Shown here: positions 10,735-22,756 of the stretch, one piece after another
Numbering within the stretch: position 1 is the stretch's first letter
Layout: each line of letters starts with the position of its first letter
NCBI GenBank assembly: GCA_037447655.1
Contig: JBBHKE010001809.1
Coordinates: 33,501 to 97,500 of the forward strand
Reading direction: 5' to 3'
DNA from: Zygnema cylindricum
Lineage: Eukaryota; Streptophyta; Zygnematophyceae; Zygnematales; Zygnemataceae
Length of the DNA stretch: 64,000 bases
Program-made: the position numbers and the translations under genes
The notes under the pieces: generated by a model
Told to the model about the DNA's origin: nothing
What the model saw: the letters and a program-made list of their open reading frames with translations, nothing else
Database searches by the model: none

Positions 10735-11660
10735 GATGATGTGCGCGATTGCTTTTCGGATCTGAAAAAGTGGAATATCCAACGGCCAGGAATTACGCCT
10801 ACATCATTGGAGCTTCCCGACAGCTTTCCAGTAACGATATTTCGTGTGACAAAAAAAAAATTAAGGTACGGCGTGGTACGAATCTGTACGAAGACGTACG
10901 ACGTCCAGTAACGAACCACACTTTTCGTCTAATGGAATTCTACCCTAAGAGCGTTGTTCCATTAGGCAGTCTCTGTAAACATCAAAAATCCGTTTACTGA
11001 AGCGACCGTTCCATTGTGTCGGGTCAGTAACCGACTTTTTTTTTGCGTGGCACACTTTGATTTGGCCTCGTAATAGAAGTATACGATTCTGCTAATCTTC
11101 AAAGAATCTCTAAAAGCGAATTGTGACCACATATTTGTACCAGCGAAAGTAAAAAGTGACTCGTACGACGTATTGAATAAAATCTGTACAGGCGGACGAA
11201 ACTTAAGATGTGTAAAAGCGTACAAAAATGTCAGAAAGGTGCGTGGTTGGCAACAAAAGCGTGAAACAATATCCTACGTCAAAGATTTTCTTACGGCTTC
11301 CGGTGGCATCCCATCCTCCCTTGCGGAAGGCACATGTCATATGCGACGTGTACCCATCTGGTCGCGCGGTCGTCATGGATATTTGTGCACTTTTCCACGA
11401 GGCACGACGCTATTCGTTCAGGCGCTGAGAATTGACCTACTCCGGGTCATTTGTTGCGAACTGAAAGTGTTAGACGATGGCTTATCCGATTTTGCATCCG
11501 ACGGTCCACGATTACGCCCATAAACGTGGAGAATGAAATTTTTAATTCAGTAGCCTTGTTTTTCTAACAAATATTTTTTTTTGGTACGGCACTGTACGAA
11601 ACAGTACGGCTTTCAGTAAACAACGACATTTTTTCCCTAATGGAACCTCACTCTAAGAAG
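10735..11660. mobile_element. Compound foldback-family insertion related to the 7.7-9.2 kb element
   Basis: 10735-10950 is the inverse of the centre of the first foldback element (shared CTACATCATTGGAGCTTCCC then GACAGCTTTCCAGTAACGAT). Two terminal motifs then stand head to head (TAATGGAATTCTACCC at 10931 and TTGTTCCATTAGGCAG at 10955). The segment closes at about 11637 with CCCTAATGGAACCTCACTCT, the inverted end motif. Open frames across it look accidental. Confidence 0.55.
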
Positions 11661-11817
11661 CTGAGAATTTTACCTTTCAATCTCAACCGTCAGATCCATT
11701 GGTGCTTTCGAGCGTCGAGGACCTGGGAGCCCTCCTCCTTCAGTCCTTACTTCTTTTTACCGTCAACGCCTATCTGTGGCTCTACAACGCTGTTACTATT
11801 TTATTTCATTTTGCGGC

Positions 11818-11945
11818 CAATACAATATGGGTCTTAAGGCCATATTGTATGTTTTGCATACAATAGGCATATTGTATGGGCGTACGGTCACCTACTTTTG
11901 AACTATGGTTCGAACCGCACATAGAAAGTTGGGCGACGCTACAGT
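11818..11945. repeat. Dispersed repeat shared with 9757-9848 and 7536-7580
   Basis: ATGGGTCTTAAGGCCATATT through CACCTACTTTTGAACTATGG copies the right half of the short foldback at 9537-9848. The following block ending GGGCGACGCTACAG copies 7536-7580. The same modules are arranged differently in the two places. Confidence 0.65.
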
Positions 11946-11949
11946 TCAG

Positions 11950-12469
11950 TACACCGCGAATCGTAATTAGCGTTATGTACACTAATTTCGTCGCCCCAAA
12001 TTTTGACTCTCTCACCTTATATAGAGTACATAATTATAAATTATTCTTTACATTATTTAAGGTACTTTTGGAATCAGCGTTAACAACTCTTACATAGTGC
12101 TGTTTTAAATAGTGTGGCGTACAGTCTCTGACTGTGCAAAATTGTACTTTATTAACTAAAAACGTACAAAAAATGATTTAATACAGGCCGTTATTATGTA
12201 ACTGCGTTTTCACTAACCGCGTAATGCAAACGTCATAATGACGTGAAACTGTACAGTTGTCAGATTCTGTAAGTGTACCTAATTTACAGTAGAGATATCA
12301 GCGCGGATAATTAGTAAGGACAGAAACCCAAATTAGAGTTATTGATAAATTAGAGTAAAATTTGTTTTTGAAAAAAATCGATTACACAATTTAGAGTTAA
12401 TAGCTCTAATTCTTTTTTTCATTTTTTTACTCTAATTATTTCTTTACTCTAACCACGATTCGTGGTGTA
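11950..12469. mobile_element. TACACCG-family element, long or composite copy
   Basis: It starts TACACCGCGAATCGTAATTA and ends CCACGATTCGTGGTGTA, 520 bp, longer than the 200-220-bp copies. It may contain a further insertion or be two neighbouring half copies. Confidence 0.5.
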
Positions 12470-12616
12470 CAGTCCTGTACTCTATATAGTACGGTACATC
12501 GAACCGTACTGTGACCGTACTATATTGCTGCACGGCTGTACTATTGTGTTCGCCGCGTGTAACACGGATTTGTAGTAATCATTGGTGGTATAGTCTCGTA
12601 GTTCCGTCCAGTACAG

Positions 12617-12836
12617 TACACCTTGAATCGTTATTAGCGTATTGAACGCTAATTCGGGTCCCACAATTTTTTCCCAAATTCTCAAATAGAATTATCCATA
12701 CTATTTAAAAAATGAACCTAATTCCTAATTAGAGTAAATGATTTCTTTGAAAATTTCCAAATTCCCAATTAGCGTTAATAACGGTGATTATTCCTATACG
12801 CTAAAAAACTTCTACGCTAATAACGATTCACGGTGT
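12617..12836. mobile_element. MITE-like element, TACACCG family
   Basis: It starts TACACCTTGAATCGTTATTA and ends TAATAACGATTCACGGTGTA, 220 bp with terminal inverted repeats flanked by TA. The interior is AT-rich and has no coding frame. Confidence 0.75.
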
Positions 12837-12839
12837 AGT

Positions 12840-14529
12840 ATGGATCTAGATAGCGTTCACAAGTAAACCAAACCGTACAGTGAACGTACTGTAATGGTGT
12901 ACTGCTGTACTATGCTGATGGACGGAATTGCAATACATACGTCTATGTTTCATTGAAAATCCCTGCGACTGCGCCCTTATAGTTCTGTACAGTAACCTGG
13001 TACACCGTACGGTATGGTAGGGTACAATTATAAGTCATAAGCTGTAACCAATTGTCTTTGTCGAGGATGTTTTCGTTTTTGGCTTTTTTTGTTTCCACCA
13101 TTTCTACTTTCATTGCTTTTTTTCTTTGCCACCTCTATCACCGATTTGTACACTATTTGTTCTTTTTATCATAGCTTTTTATCCCTTAAATTAAAAGTAT
13201 ACCTTTTCATCACCACATGCGTGCAGTAATGTGGCGAAAATAGAAAGTTAAAATTAAAATCTTCAATGGGAACACTTTTTTTTATGTACAGGAAAACGGA
13301 AATATAGCAATGGATGGTCAACATATAGAACTCATTTTTTATTTTTTTTACTATTAGAAGGTTTTTTTTCCTACTTTCTCCAGTTCACAGTGAACCAAAT
13401 TGGACAAATTTCTTGATACATTAAAAACTTCGCATTTTATTATTTTTAAACGAAACATTCCACGTGAAAAAAAAATAAAAAAAAATTGGTACCAATGTTT
13501 AAATCCCTTGAATAAGGTGGATTTTTGACCCATTTGTAATTTTCTTGTTTATTTATCTGCTTCGGTTAATTCTTTACTGAAAATTGGTCACTAACTAATA
13601 AGCGTCACATAGATCCCGTTATGGACAACAATAGAATGGACAATTTTTTTCCTATTTCCTCGATATACAAACCCTAAAAAAACCTACACCTAAAATAAAA
13701 AAATAAAAAAACAATTAAAATGTTAACAATACAAAATTTACTCTCTCATTTACCAGTATGGATGAATACATAAAAGACAAAAACGACTTTCAAAATCGCC
13801 ATGAGAAATGCAAATAACTAATAAAAAATGAAAACCAAACAATAGACATTTATGGCAAAAAAAATACACACAAAATAGTTTGAAAAGAATCTTAATTTTT
13901 CCCCTTTCAAGATGGCCATCAACTTAAAGAGTCAATTTACACTAAAGCCCAAAAAAAAGAAAAAAAAAAGCCCAAAAATTTCAAATTTCGTAAACCTACC
14001 AAGAACCAATCCTTTTATCTGTTTTCTTCGTTACCTTAGTATGACTGTAATATATGTACAAATTTATACAGTTTTTTTTTTCACCTGGTTTATACATAAA
14101 GTCATAGGAAGCTTTACAATCCCACCTTTTTTACATATACCTTCATCTAATCAAAGTGGAAACTGCCTTAGGAAAACAGAAACAAACTGTTTTTTAAACT
14201 ATTATTTAATCTGTTGTTTAAACTGTTGCTTAAACTATTGTTTTAACTGTTCCTTTTAACTGTTCCTTTTCACTCTCCCTTTTTTAACTGTTCGTTTACA
14301 TTGTTCCTTTAGCGTAATTGTCGTTTCAACCAAATTAATGTTTATTCTTGTGACGTGACAAATGGAAAAAAGTGTCTCGACATTTTTTACATACGCCTTC
14401 ATTTAACCGAAATAGGAACTGCCTTCACAAAACAGAAACAAACTGTTGCTTTCACTGTTATTTTAACCGTTGTTACAGTTTCTTTTAATGGTTCCCTTTA
14501 ATTGTTCCTTTAATGGTTCCAATTACCGT
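12840..14529. other. No gene recognised; downstream of the F-box/LRR gene
   Basis: AT-rich sequence with runs of A or T. A duplicated block (TTACATAYRCCTTCAT... through AACAGAAACAAACTGTT) occurs at 14133-14195 and 14387-14445. TTTATTCTTGTGACGTGACA occurs at about 14341 and again at about 14529, over the end of the F-box/LRR coding sequence, so part of the gene's 3' end was duplicated downstream. A + frame at 13912-14259 is low-complexity and unconvincing. Confidence 0.5.
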
Positions 14530-16855
14530 TTATTCTTGTGACGTGACAAATGGAAAAGGTTGTCCATCGATACACAATTCGACTAAAGGACGATCCATGT
14601 GATAAGATTTCATAGCCTCCTCCGTCAGTTTTGCCCTGTAAATATCAGTAAATCACAAATGAAAAAAACAGAAAAAAAGAAAAATATATATATATTAGAA
14701 CGAACAACTTTTGAGAAGGACCCATTTTCCCATTTTAATAGAGAGTTTTATTGGACCCAAATCTCACTCGTTCGAAAAGCTTTGTTTTAAAGAAGTTGAA
14801 TTAAGTAAACCAAAGTAAACGACAAAAAATAAAACCTAAATTTACAGGAAGGGAAATCAACTTAATACGAATGTCGGAATTGAGTAGTCTCAAGATTCAT
14901 TAAAATCTGTATTATTGATGCTGCCTCTTTAACCTTTTTATCCTCTTTATCCTTTTTATTCCCTTTATACTCTTTTTGAAAAAAGAGGAAAAACCAAAAA
15001 ACAAGTTTACTGACCTCGCGAGATCCACAAATCGTAAAAATGAGGTTTCTCGTAAATGTGGAAAAAGTCCATTGGATAATTTTGGACATCCCTGCATGCT
15101 GAGGTGGCGCAATCTCAATCCGGGACCGCAAAGAGCGCGAATCGACGGATTGCTGAGTAGGCGACAGCTGTCAAGTCTTATTTTCAAAAGTCGAGAACAA
15201 GACAAAGCAATCGAGATCACTCCTGCATCTGAGACGTGTTCACACCCACTGATTGACAGGTGGCGAAGGAGAGGACAGCCGGAAGCAATCGCCTTTAAAC
15301 CCTGGAAAAAGAAAAGGGAGAAGAAAAAGAGATTTGACTTTGGCTTAAATCGGTTTATATCCGGTTTTCAAACTCTGATTTGCCTCTAGTTTAACTATGG
15401 TTTAACTGTGGTTTAATCAGGTTTAACCATGGTGTAACTGCAGGTTAACTTGATTTAACTCAGTTAACTCGGGTTTACTCCGTGCTCATAGTGGTTCTGG
15501 AACTGTGTTGAATCAAAGATAAAAAAATAAAAAACAAGACAAAGCATTCGCAAAAAAAAATTCGATGAAAGAGGTCGGAGGAAGTTAAGATGATGTAGCT
15601 CCTGTGGAGATGTTTTGTAAGGTTATAATGTTTCAAATTAAAATATAGGTTTTTGTTTTGTGGTAAGTTGCGGGAAAAAACACGGTTTAGGTTCGGATTA
15701 GGTTTTTGTTTTGTGTTTCCTCTGAAAGACGAAAAAACTGCTTTACAAATGTGAAGGATTGAGTCAATTTTAGAATGCCTTCACCATTTAACATGAAAAA
15801 ATTGGTAGGAGGTGAAACAAAAAGAAAATAAAAATAAATAAAAGTTGATATGAAATTACAAAAAACGAGAATTGACTCTGAGAATTGTTCTCTTTTCTCG
15901 AGAATTGCCTTTATTTTACGACTACCGCAAGGCATCTTTTTTTAAGTACAAAATTTTAAGTGAACTTGGACTGTTAAATTTAAAAAAAAATATCATAAAC
16001 CAAAGCCTGACGCCACTATAAACAGTTTTCCTCCTCCCTCTTCTTAAGATATTTTAACTTCTCCAAGTTCTGCGATTTGTTCAGTTCTTTCGTTCTCTTT
16101 TATCCTTTCATTTCCAATTTTGACCTCTAGAAAATGATGCAAATAGTGACATTTTCACTCTCTCCCTCTTTTTGGTTCTTTACGAAAAGATAACACAAAC
16201 AGAAAGATTTCCAAAACTAGCGCCTACCGTCCTCTTCTTCAATTGTTTCCCTATTCTTTCTACTTCTTCTTCTTCTCCTATAATTCTTTTCTTTCTTTCT
16301 TTCTTTCTTTCTTCTTTATTCTTTTTCCATTTTCCTTTTTCTTTGTAGGATTTTTAGGCCAGTAACACAACACAACAAATTAGTGTGCATTTTGTTGCCA
16401 ACTTAGCTTCCAATTTAACATGTGATCTTTTCTTAATCAGGTAAGTCAACAATAATTTTCCATTTTTCCTGAAAAAGCCCACTAAAAAGACTCGAGCCCA
16501 GAAGAATGTGGTCCAAATCAAAACCATTGACTCTAAAACTTAAAAACCTCAAAACCTCAAAAACCTCAAAAAACCTCAAAAAACAAAAACTTCAAAGACC
16601 TCAAAAAACTCAAAAAACTTCAAAGACCTCAAAAAACTCAAAAAACCTCAAAAACCGCAAAAAACCTCAAAAACCGCAAAAAACCTCAGAAACCCAAACT
16701 TCCCGAAAAACCCCAAAACTAAAAAAAATCCTAGAACAACCCCAATTTACCTTATTTGTGATCCTAGGGCAATTATGTAGAGCCAATTCTTGCATTCGAG
16801 GACAACCTGAAATCGCTATTAGGGCAAGATCGGACAAATGACCGTAGTTCAAAAC
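14530..16855 (-). CDS. F-box/LRR-repeat type protein, C-terminal exons only
   Basis: Three - strand exons join in phase: 16855-16751, 15301-15015 and 14635-14530. Exon a gives LSDLALIAISGCPRMQELAL and HNCPRITNK, which joins exon b GLKAIASGCPLLRHLSISGC. Exon b ends FLRFVDLAR in phase 2 and continues in exon c (AKLTEEAMKSYHMDRPL, then PFPFVTSQE and stop). The repeats follow the cysteine-containing LRR pattern of F-box/LRR (FBL, AMN1-like) proteins, which recognise substrates of SCF ubiquitin ligases. About 165 residues are present; an F-box and the upstream repeats would be expected 5' of exon a but are not found, because GA-rich DNA and a truncated retroelement start directly above 16870. The family assignment rests on the repeats alone. 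Confidence 0.75.
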
Positions 16856-16867
16856 CTGCGAAAAAAA

Positions 16868-17177
16868 AGAAAATATAAACAACAACATATAAATACAGGG
16901 AGATAGGGAGATAGGAAGATAGGGGTAGACAGTGATAGATAGTTAAAAAAATAGGGATAGAGAGATAGCGGGGAAAGGGGGGAGACGGGAAAGGGAGAGG
17001 GAGAGACAGGAAAAGGGGAAGAGAGGGAGAGAATTAGAGAGGGGAGCAGGGCGGAAGGTGGAGGCAGAGAGAGCGGCAAAATAGCAGAAGGAGAGAGGGA
17101 GAGAGGAAGAGAGGGAGAGGGGGAGGAGGAAGAGAGGGAGCAGGGGAGCGAGGGAGAGAGGGAGCGACGGAGAGAGT
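16868..17177. repeat. Purine-rich (GGGAGA) tract ending at a truncated LTR
   Basis: GATAGG units, then GGGAGAGAGGGAGA-type sequence, stop abruptly at 17177 where TE1's 3' LTR begins in mid-sequence. A recombination or assembly breakpoint; see findings. Confidence 0.85.
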
Positions 17178-17468
17178 TTGCTAAAGTAGTAACTGAGAGT
17201 GTCACTGAGTGTCACTCTGACAAACTGTCCTACAGCCTACGTGATCCCGAAGGGTCACTTGTCTTTACATAGCATGACGAAAGGGCAAGGTGTCCTTTCG
17301 TAAGAAGAGGAAGAAAATATCTAAATCTGAATCTAAGACAGAGGTACAGAAAATAGATAACGAAAAGCATAATACTAGATTACGTTATCTAGCACTAAGA
17401 CTAATAAAACAAGTTTGTAGCAAAGGAGAATAAAGACGAATCCAGGATTCCAACACCCCCCCGCTTTG

Positions 17469-20400
17469 CTAGAAACGGAGGCCGGCGGAGGACCGGTGAG
17501 CTTCGAATAGTGGCCGAGGAAGAGCCTTTGTCAGAAAATCGGCCATTTGTTGAGTAGTGGGGCAGTGGGAGAAGGTAACTGTGCCTGCAGCAATGGCGTC
17601 GCGAGTAAAGTGAAACTGGATGTCAATATGCTTCGTTCGGCGATGATGAACAGGGTTGTTCATCAAGGCAAGGGCCCCTTGAGAATCACAAAAGATAGTT
17701 GTGGCAGATGATGGACAGAATTGCAGATTTAAGAGGAGAGAACGAAGCCAGAGAGCCTCCTTAGTGGCGTGTGTGGCAGACATGTATTCGGCTTCAGTGG
17801 AGGAGAGGGCAACAGTAGGTTGCTTTTTAGATGCCCAAGAAACAAGAGCGCTGCCGAGTGAAAAACAAACGCCGGTGGTGCTGCGACGAGAATCCAGATC
17901 ACCGCCCCAGTCGGCATCGCAGTGGCCGACGAGAGCTGGAGGAGAGGAGCCGGTGAAGGTGAGTTTCAAAGTCCGAGTACCCTGGAGGTAGCGCAGGACT
18001 CTTTTGGCTGCAAGGAGGTGGTCAGTGGAGGGGTTGGAGACAAATTGACTAAGCTGGCCAACAGCTACAGCGATGTCCGGACGAGTTCCAGTCATTGCAT
18101 ACATAAGGCTGCCAACTATAGATCTGTACTGATCATGTATATCTCTGGGGACAGGCCCACCAGAGTTTCTAAGGAGTTTGACATTTGGATCTAGAGGGGT
18201 TGAGATAGGGGAGCAATCAGCCATAGAAAATCGGGTCAGAATTTCACCTATGTATTTATCTTGGGAAAGGTAAAGAGTCCTAGTGGGGCGATCCCGACCG
18301 ACAAAAATGCCAAGGCAATATTCTACTTCCCCTAGATCTGACATTGAGAAGTGGGTGTTGAGCATGAGTTTAACAAGATGAATAAGAGAAAGAGAGGGGC
18401 CAGCAAGGAGGAGATCATCTACATAGATGACGAGGATGACGAGTGTATCTGTAGTGCCTCGAATGAACAGTCCAAAATCTGCATTTAATTTTGAGAAACC
18501 TTCACGGAGGAGAATTGCCTCGAGATGCTTGTTCCACACTCTAGGAGCCTGCTTGAGGCCATAAAGAGATTTGAGGAGACGACATACCAGGTGTTCTTTG
18601 CCGGGAGACACATACCCTTCCGGTTGATGGAGGAAGATTTCCTCAGTGAGGGAACCGTAAAGGAAGGCGGTCTGCACATCCATGTGGTGGACATGCCAGT
18701 CTTGGGCAGCTGCAAGGGAGAGAAGAACCCGAATTGAGGTGAATTTTGCAACAGGAGCATATGTCTCCGTGAAGTCGACGCCTTCCTTCTGAAGAAATCC
18801 TTTTGCCACAAAGCGGGCCTTGAATCGGTCAAGAGTTCCGTCAGACTTTGTTTTGACCCGAAAGACCCATTTCGATCCGATTACTCTTCTGCCAGGGGGT
18901 AGTGAGGCAAGTTCCCAGGTGCCGTTTTGCTGGAGAGACGCAAATTCAGAATCGGTGGCGGCTTTCCATTCTGCAGCTTGAGGACCAGCCATGGCGGCAG
19001 AAAAGTTAAGGGGAACAGCAATGGTGGCAGAATTTGCTGTTCCATGAGTAAGAAGCTGCGCCTGAAGGCGTTCACTTCGGCGAGGGGCAGGAGCAGAAGG
19101 AGAAATTTGGTATAGAGGATCTTTAGGGTGAATGGGAGAAAGAGAGTAGGGATCAGAGGCTGTCCGAGTGAGGGGTGATAGTGTGGATAGGGGAAGGGAT
19201 GCAGAAGTTGTTCTGGTGAGAGTGGAGGAAGGGAAGGAAAGGAGATTTGCAGGAGTGGAGGGAGTAAGACTTGTTAAAGGGAGAATGACAGAGAGAGGAT
19301 CAGTGGATGCAAGAGTAGATGGTCCGGAGAATGAGACAGATTGCGGAGGAGTCGAAATACGCATGGAGTCATAGATTTTCTCGATAAGTGGCATTTCGTT
19401 GAAAACGACATCCCTGCTGAGGACGACTTGACGTTCTTTTGTCAGCCAGATGCGGTAAGCTTTGGATTCCGTACTGTAGCCGACTAAGACGCCGTGTTTG
19501 GCGCGGCTGTGCCATTTGCCGGCAGGTGCCAGGTCTTTTATCCAAGCATCGCAACCGAATATTCGAAGGTGTGATATGGTTGGTTTGGTGCCAGTCCAAG
19601 CCTCATAAGGGGTAACAGCAGGTAATGCGGAAGTCGGACAGCGATTGCGAATGTAATTCGCTGTCGAGACAGATTCTGCCCAAAAAGTGGTGGGCAGAGT
19701 GGAAAAATGTAACATTGAACGTGCCATGTTGAGGAGAGTACGGTTGTACCTCTCTGATACACCATTTTGCTGAGGGGTATTGGCGGTCGTTGACTGGTGA
19801 ATGATACCATGAGTTGCAAGGAATGAGGAGAATTCATTGGAGAAGTATTCTCCTCCATTATCTGTACGGAGGGTTTGAATTCTGCCTGACAATAAATTTT
19901 CAACAAGGGCTTTATACTCCTTGAATTTTTGAAATGTTTCAGATTTTCTGCGTATGGGATAGAGAAAGGAGTAGCGAGTTGCGTCATCGATGAAAGTGAC
20001 GAAGTAAAGCGCACCAGTGGGGCTGGGAGTGGACATTGGGCCGCAGAGGTCAGAGTGGATTAATTGGAGGGGATTGGAGGTTTTGGAAGTGCTGGAGGGA
20101 AATGATGGTCTGGCAAGTTTGCCTTCAACACAGCCAGAACAGAAGACTAGTTGTTTTTCAGTGAAGGGCTCCAAGCCGATGACGAGACCTTTGCTGAGTT
20201 GGAGTAGGCCGGATTGGGACAGATGTCCATATCGAAGATGCCATTTGGATAAAGTGGAAATGGCAAGAGGTGTGGCGATGTTGGCGGATCCAATGGTGGA
20301 AAAATAGCGAAGAATGTAGATTGAACCATTTTTAATTCCAAATCCGACTGTACGATCTCCAATAGAACGATTGGTAGTGGAGAAGAATTTGACATTGGTT

Positions 20401-21745
20401 TGGGAGAAAACAGCTGTGGCGCCTTGATGAAGAGCAGCACCAACGGAGAAGAGGTTTTTTTTAAGGCCAGGGACAAGAAGCACATGAGACAGTGTAATGG
20501 AGAAACCTGTTGAAGGCTCCGTTGGCGTGCAGATTTGCCCAAAGTGTGTGGCAGTGAGGGCTGCGTCATTGCCAAGGAGTATCGTCATTGGCGGACAAAG
20601 AGGAGAAATCGTGTTAAACCAGTCGGATCTATAAGATAGATGGTGGGAGGCACCAGAATCGACTATCCAAGAATCGGCCGATGGAGAAAAGTCGAGAGGG
20701 GAAGCCGTAGTCAAGGCGTAGCCGAATTCGGATGAAGACGATATGTACGGATTGGGTTGGCTGGAAGTATCCATCGGCAGGATCGGATTAGGAGGAATCG
20801 GACTGTAGGTGTACTGAGAGTACGGATTGAGAGATACTGGGGAGCGTTCTGGCAGATTTTGGTGACCGGGGATCAAGGGTTGGATAAATGGATTGGTTGG
20901 CGTAAAAGGATCGTTGGCGGTTGAAAAAATCGCCTCAGCACTGGATGCGTGACCGGAGTAGAGATTTCGGCCAGGATTTTGTCCACGTCCAGGCTGGCGT
21001 CCATAATTTCCTTGACGGTCGTTTTTTCTTTTGAGGACCGGGCAGACGTCAATGACGTGATCCGGCGCACGACAGTACCGACAGGAGGAATTTTTTGGAC
21101 TCCGATTGGGTGGAGGAAAAGTAGCCAAAGCTACACCAGGAGGTGGGGAAAAATTGTGTTTAGTTTCCTCGTGAAGTAAACCGGCCGTAAGAGAGGGGAT
21201 GGTGACAGCTGTAGATGAGTTGTCGATAGAGGAGATAAAAGCCGAATAGGACGTTGGAAGACCGCCCAAGATGGCCGAAATGATGTCCTCATCCGAGATG
21301 ACAGCACCGACGGTTTTGAGACGGCCGGCAATAGATTTGATGTTGTTGATGTAGGCTTGAATAGATTCGGCAGGATTTTTCTGAGCAGTGTTGAGTTGGC
21401 GGCGAAGAAGTAGTTTGTTAGACCAAGATTTGTTCTCATATGCTGTGGACAGAAGCGTCCAAGCACCGTGAGCTGAGGTGGCATCACGAATGAGATCAAG
21501 TTGCGAGGGTTCAAGTGCGAGAACCAGCCTAGAGTGCGCCTCCTCATTTTTAGCGAGCCAGGCGGATTTAGCGGCGGCATCGGAAGGTTCCCCTTCGCTT
21601 CCGTTTATAACGGACCAAAGTTTTTCGCGCCGGAAAAGGTGCTCAATCTGGAAAATTTCCAGCCGTAGAAATCCTTGCCATTGAATTTGGCAACGGTATT
21701 CGAACTAACGGGGAGAGGCCCATAGCCTATTGAATTAATAGTCAT
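17469..21745 (-). CDS. TE1 Gag-Pol polyprotein, one frameshift near the N-terminus
   Basis: The ATG at 21745-21743 lies within the LTR and starts MTINSIGYGP. After GWKF (about 21652) two extra bases shift the frame. From there one frame is open to the stop at 17469, with 1266 codons downstream of the first in-frame Met alone. Domains in order: Gag; zinc knuckle CRYCRAPDHVIDVC (CX2CX4HX4C); protease VDSGASHH; integrase [24 protein letters not shown]; reverse transcriptase MDVQTAFLYG and YVDD; RNase H CDADWGGD, STEAEYM, DSQGA. All catalytic motifs look intact, so only the frameshift stands against activity. Whether the frameshift is real, programmed or a sequencing error cannot be told here. 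Confidence 0.9.
21717..21727 (-). promoter_or_regulatory. Primer-binding site of TE1 (half-tRNA type)
   Basis: GGCTATGGGCC directly abuts the 5' LTR. It differs by one base from GGTTATGGGCC of the sister elements, which is complementary to the anticodon arm of initiator tRNA-Met. It is also in the Gag frame (GYGP). Confidence 0.7.
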
Positions 21746-22119
21746 AGCAGCGGGCACGAATACAAAAAGGACAGAAAATGGGCAGGTAAAATAATTGCCA
21801 AAATAGTTTAAAAAAAAGGTTATTTTACAATGAAACAAAAATTGCTAAAGTAGAAACTGAGAGTGTCACTTAGTGTCACTCTGACAGACTGTCCTACAGC
21901 CTACGTGATCCCGAAGGGTCAATTGTCTTTTCCTAGCATGACGAAAGGGCAAGGTGTCCTTTCGTAAGAAGAGGAAGAAAATATCTAAATCCGAATCTAA
22001 GACAGAGGTACAGAAAATAGATAACGAAAAGCATAATACTAGATTGCGTTATCTAGCACTAAGACTAATAAAAAAAGTTTGTAGCAAAGGAGAATAAAGA
22101 CGAATCCAGGATTCCAACA

Positions 22120-22756
22120 AAATCCTCACCCATGTCACCGCAAACTCGACTACCATTGATGTTCCTCTCAACTTTTTTGTGGCCATGGTCGACCCTCAAG
22201 CCGCCGAATGGAAAGCCGCCACCGATTTTCAATTTGCATCTTTTGACGTGACACCTGGGACTTGCTCCTTCCAGCAGAAGGTTATTGGCTCAAATGGGTT
22301 TTCAAAGAGAAAACCAAATCCGATGGACCCTTCATCGCTTCAAAGCCTGATTTGTTGCCAAAGGATTTCTTCAAAAAGAGGGTGTGGACTTCACCAAAAC
22401 TTACGCTCCAGTCGCCAAACTCACCTCGATCCACGTTCTCAACTCTCTTGCAACTGCCAAAGACTAGCATGTACAGCATATGGACGTCCAGACCGCCCGG
22501 TTTCCTTTACAGCCAGAAGGGTATGTATCGCCCGTTATGGAACATCTGGTATGCCGCCTCTTCAAATATGTCTATGGCTTCAAACAAGCTCCCCAAGTAT
22601 GGGATAAGCATCTTGAAGCCATCCTCCTGCGTGAAGACTTCTTAAAACTTGATGCCGACTTTGGCTACTTTTTTTGGGAAACCACACATACACTCATAAT
22701 CCTTGGAATCTATGACGATCACCTCTTATTTGCTGGGCCCTCCCTTTCCCTCATGG
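22120..22756 (+). pseudogene. Element A (old copia), reverse transcriptase fragment, part 1
   Basis: The translation is broken by several frameshifts but resembles TE1 from just before the RT onward: VAMVDPQAAEWKAATD, then YGFKQAPQVWDKHLEAILLR, then the YVDD region (seen as YDDH), to AGPSLSLM. It is cut by TE2 at 22757 and resumes at 28467. Its 5' half (LTR, gag, protease, integrase) is absent: TE1 starts directly at its left edge. Confidence 0.85.

Larger units (their letters stand above)
17178..22119 (-). mobile_element. TE1: Ty1/copia LTR retrotransposon, nearly intact
   Basis: The 5' LTR is 22119-21728 (TGTTGGAATCC ... AATTCAATA, 392 bp). The 3' LTR is 17455-17178 and lacks its last 114 bp. 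A polypurine tract (CAAAGCGGGGGGG) precedes the 3' LTR at 17456-17468. The site next to the 5' LTR (21717-21727) reads GGCTATGGGCC, one mismatch from complementarity to the tRNA-iMet anticodon arm. Order is GAG-PR-INT-RT-RH, as in copia. It sits inside or next to the older + strand element A, which resumes at 22120. No target duplication can be checked because the other end is lost. Confidence 0.92.

Noticed and set aside
13912-14259. Small + strand protein with hydrophobic and Cys-rich end
   Set aside because: Low-complexity, Lys run and repetitive NCCLNYC codons from a TTTAAACTG-type repeat; no splice or family support.
17701-20307. Several + strand frames across TE1
   Set aside because: Antisense shadows of the intact TE1 pol gene.
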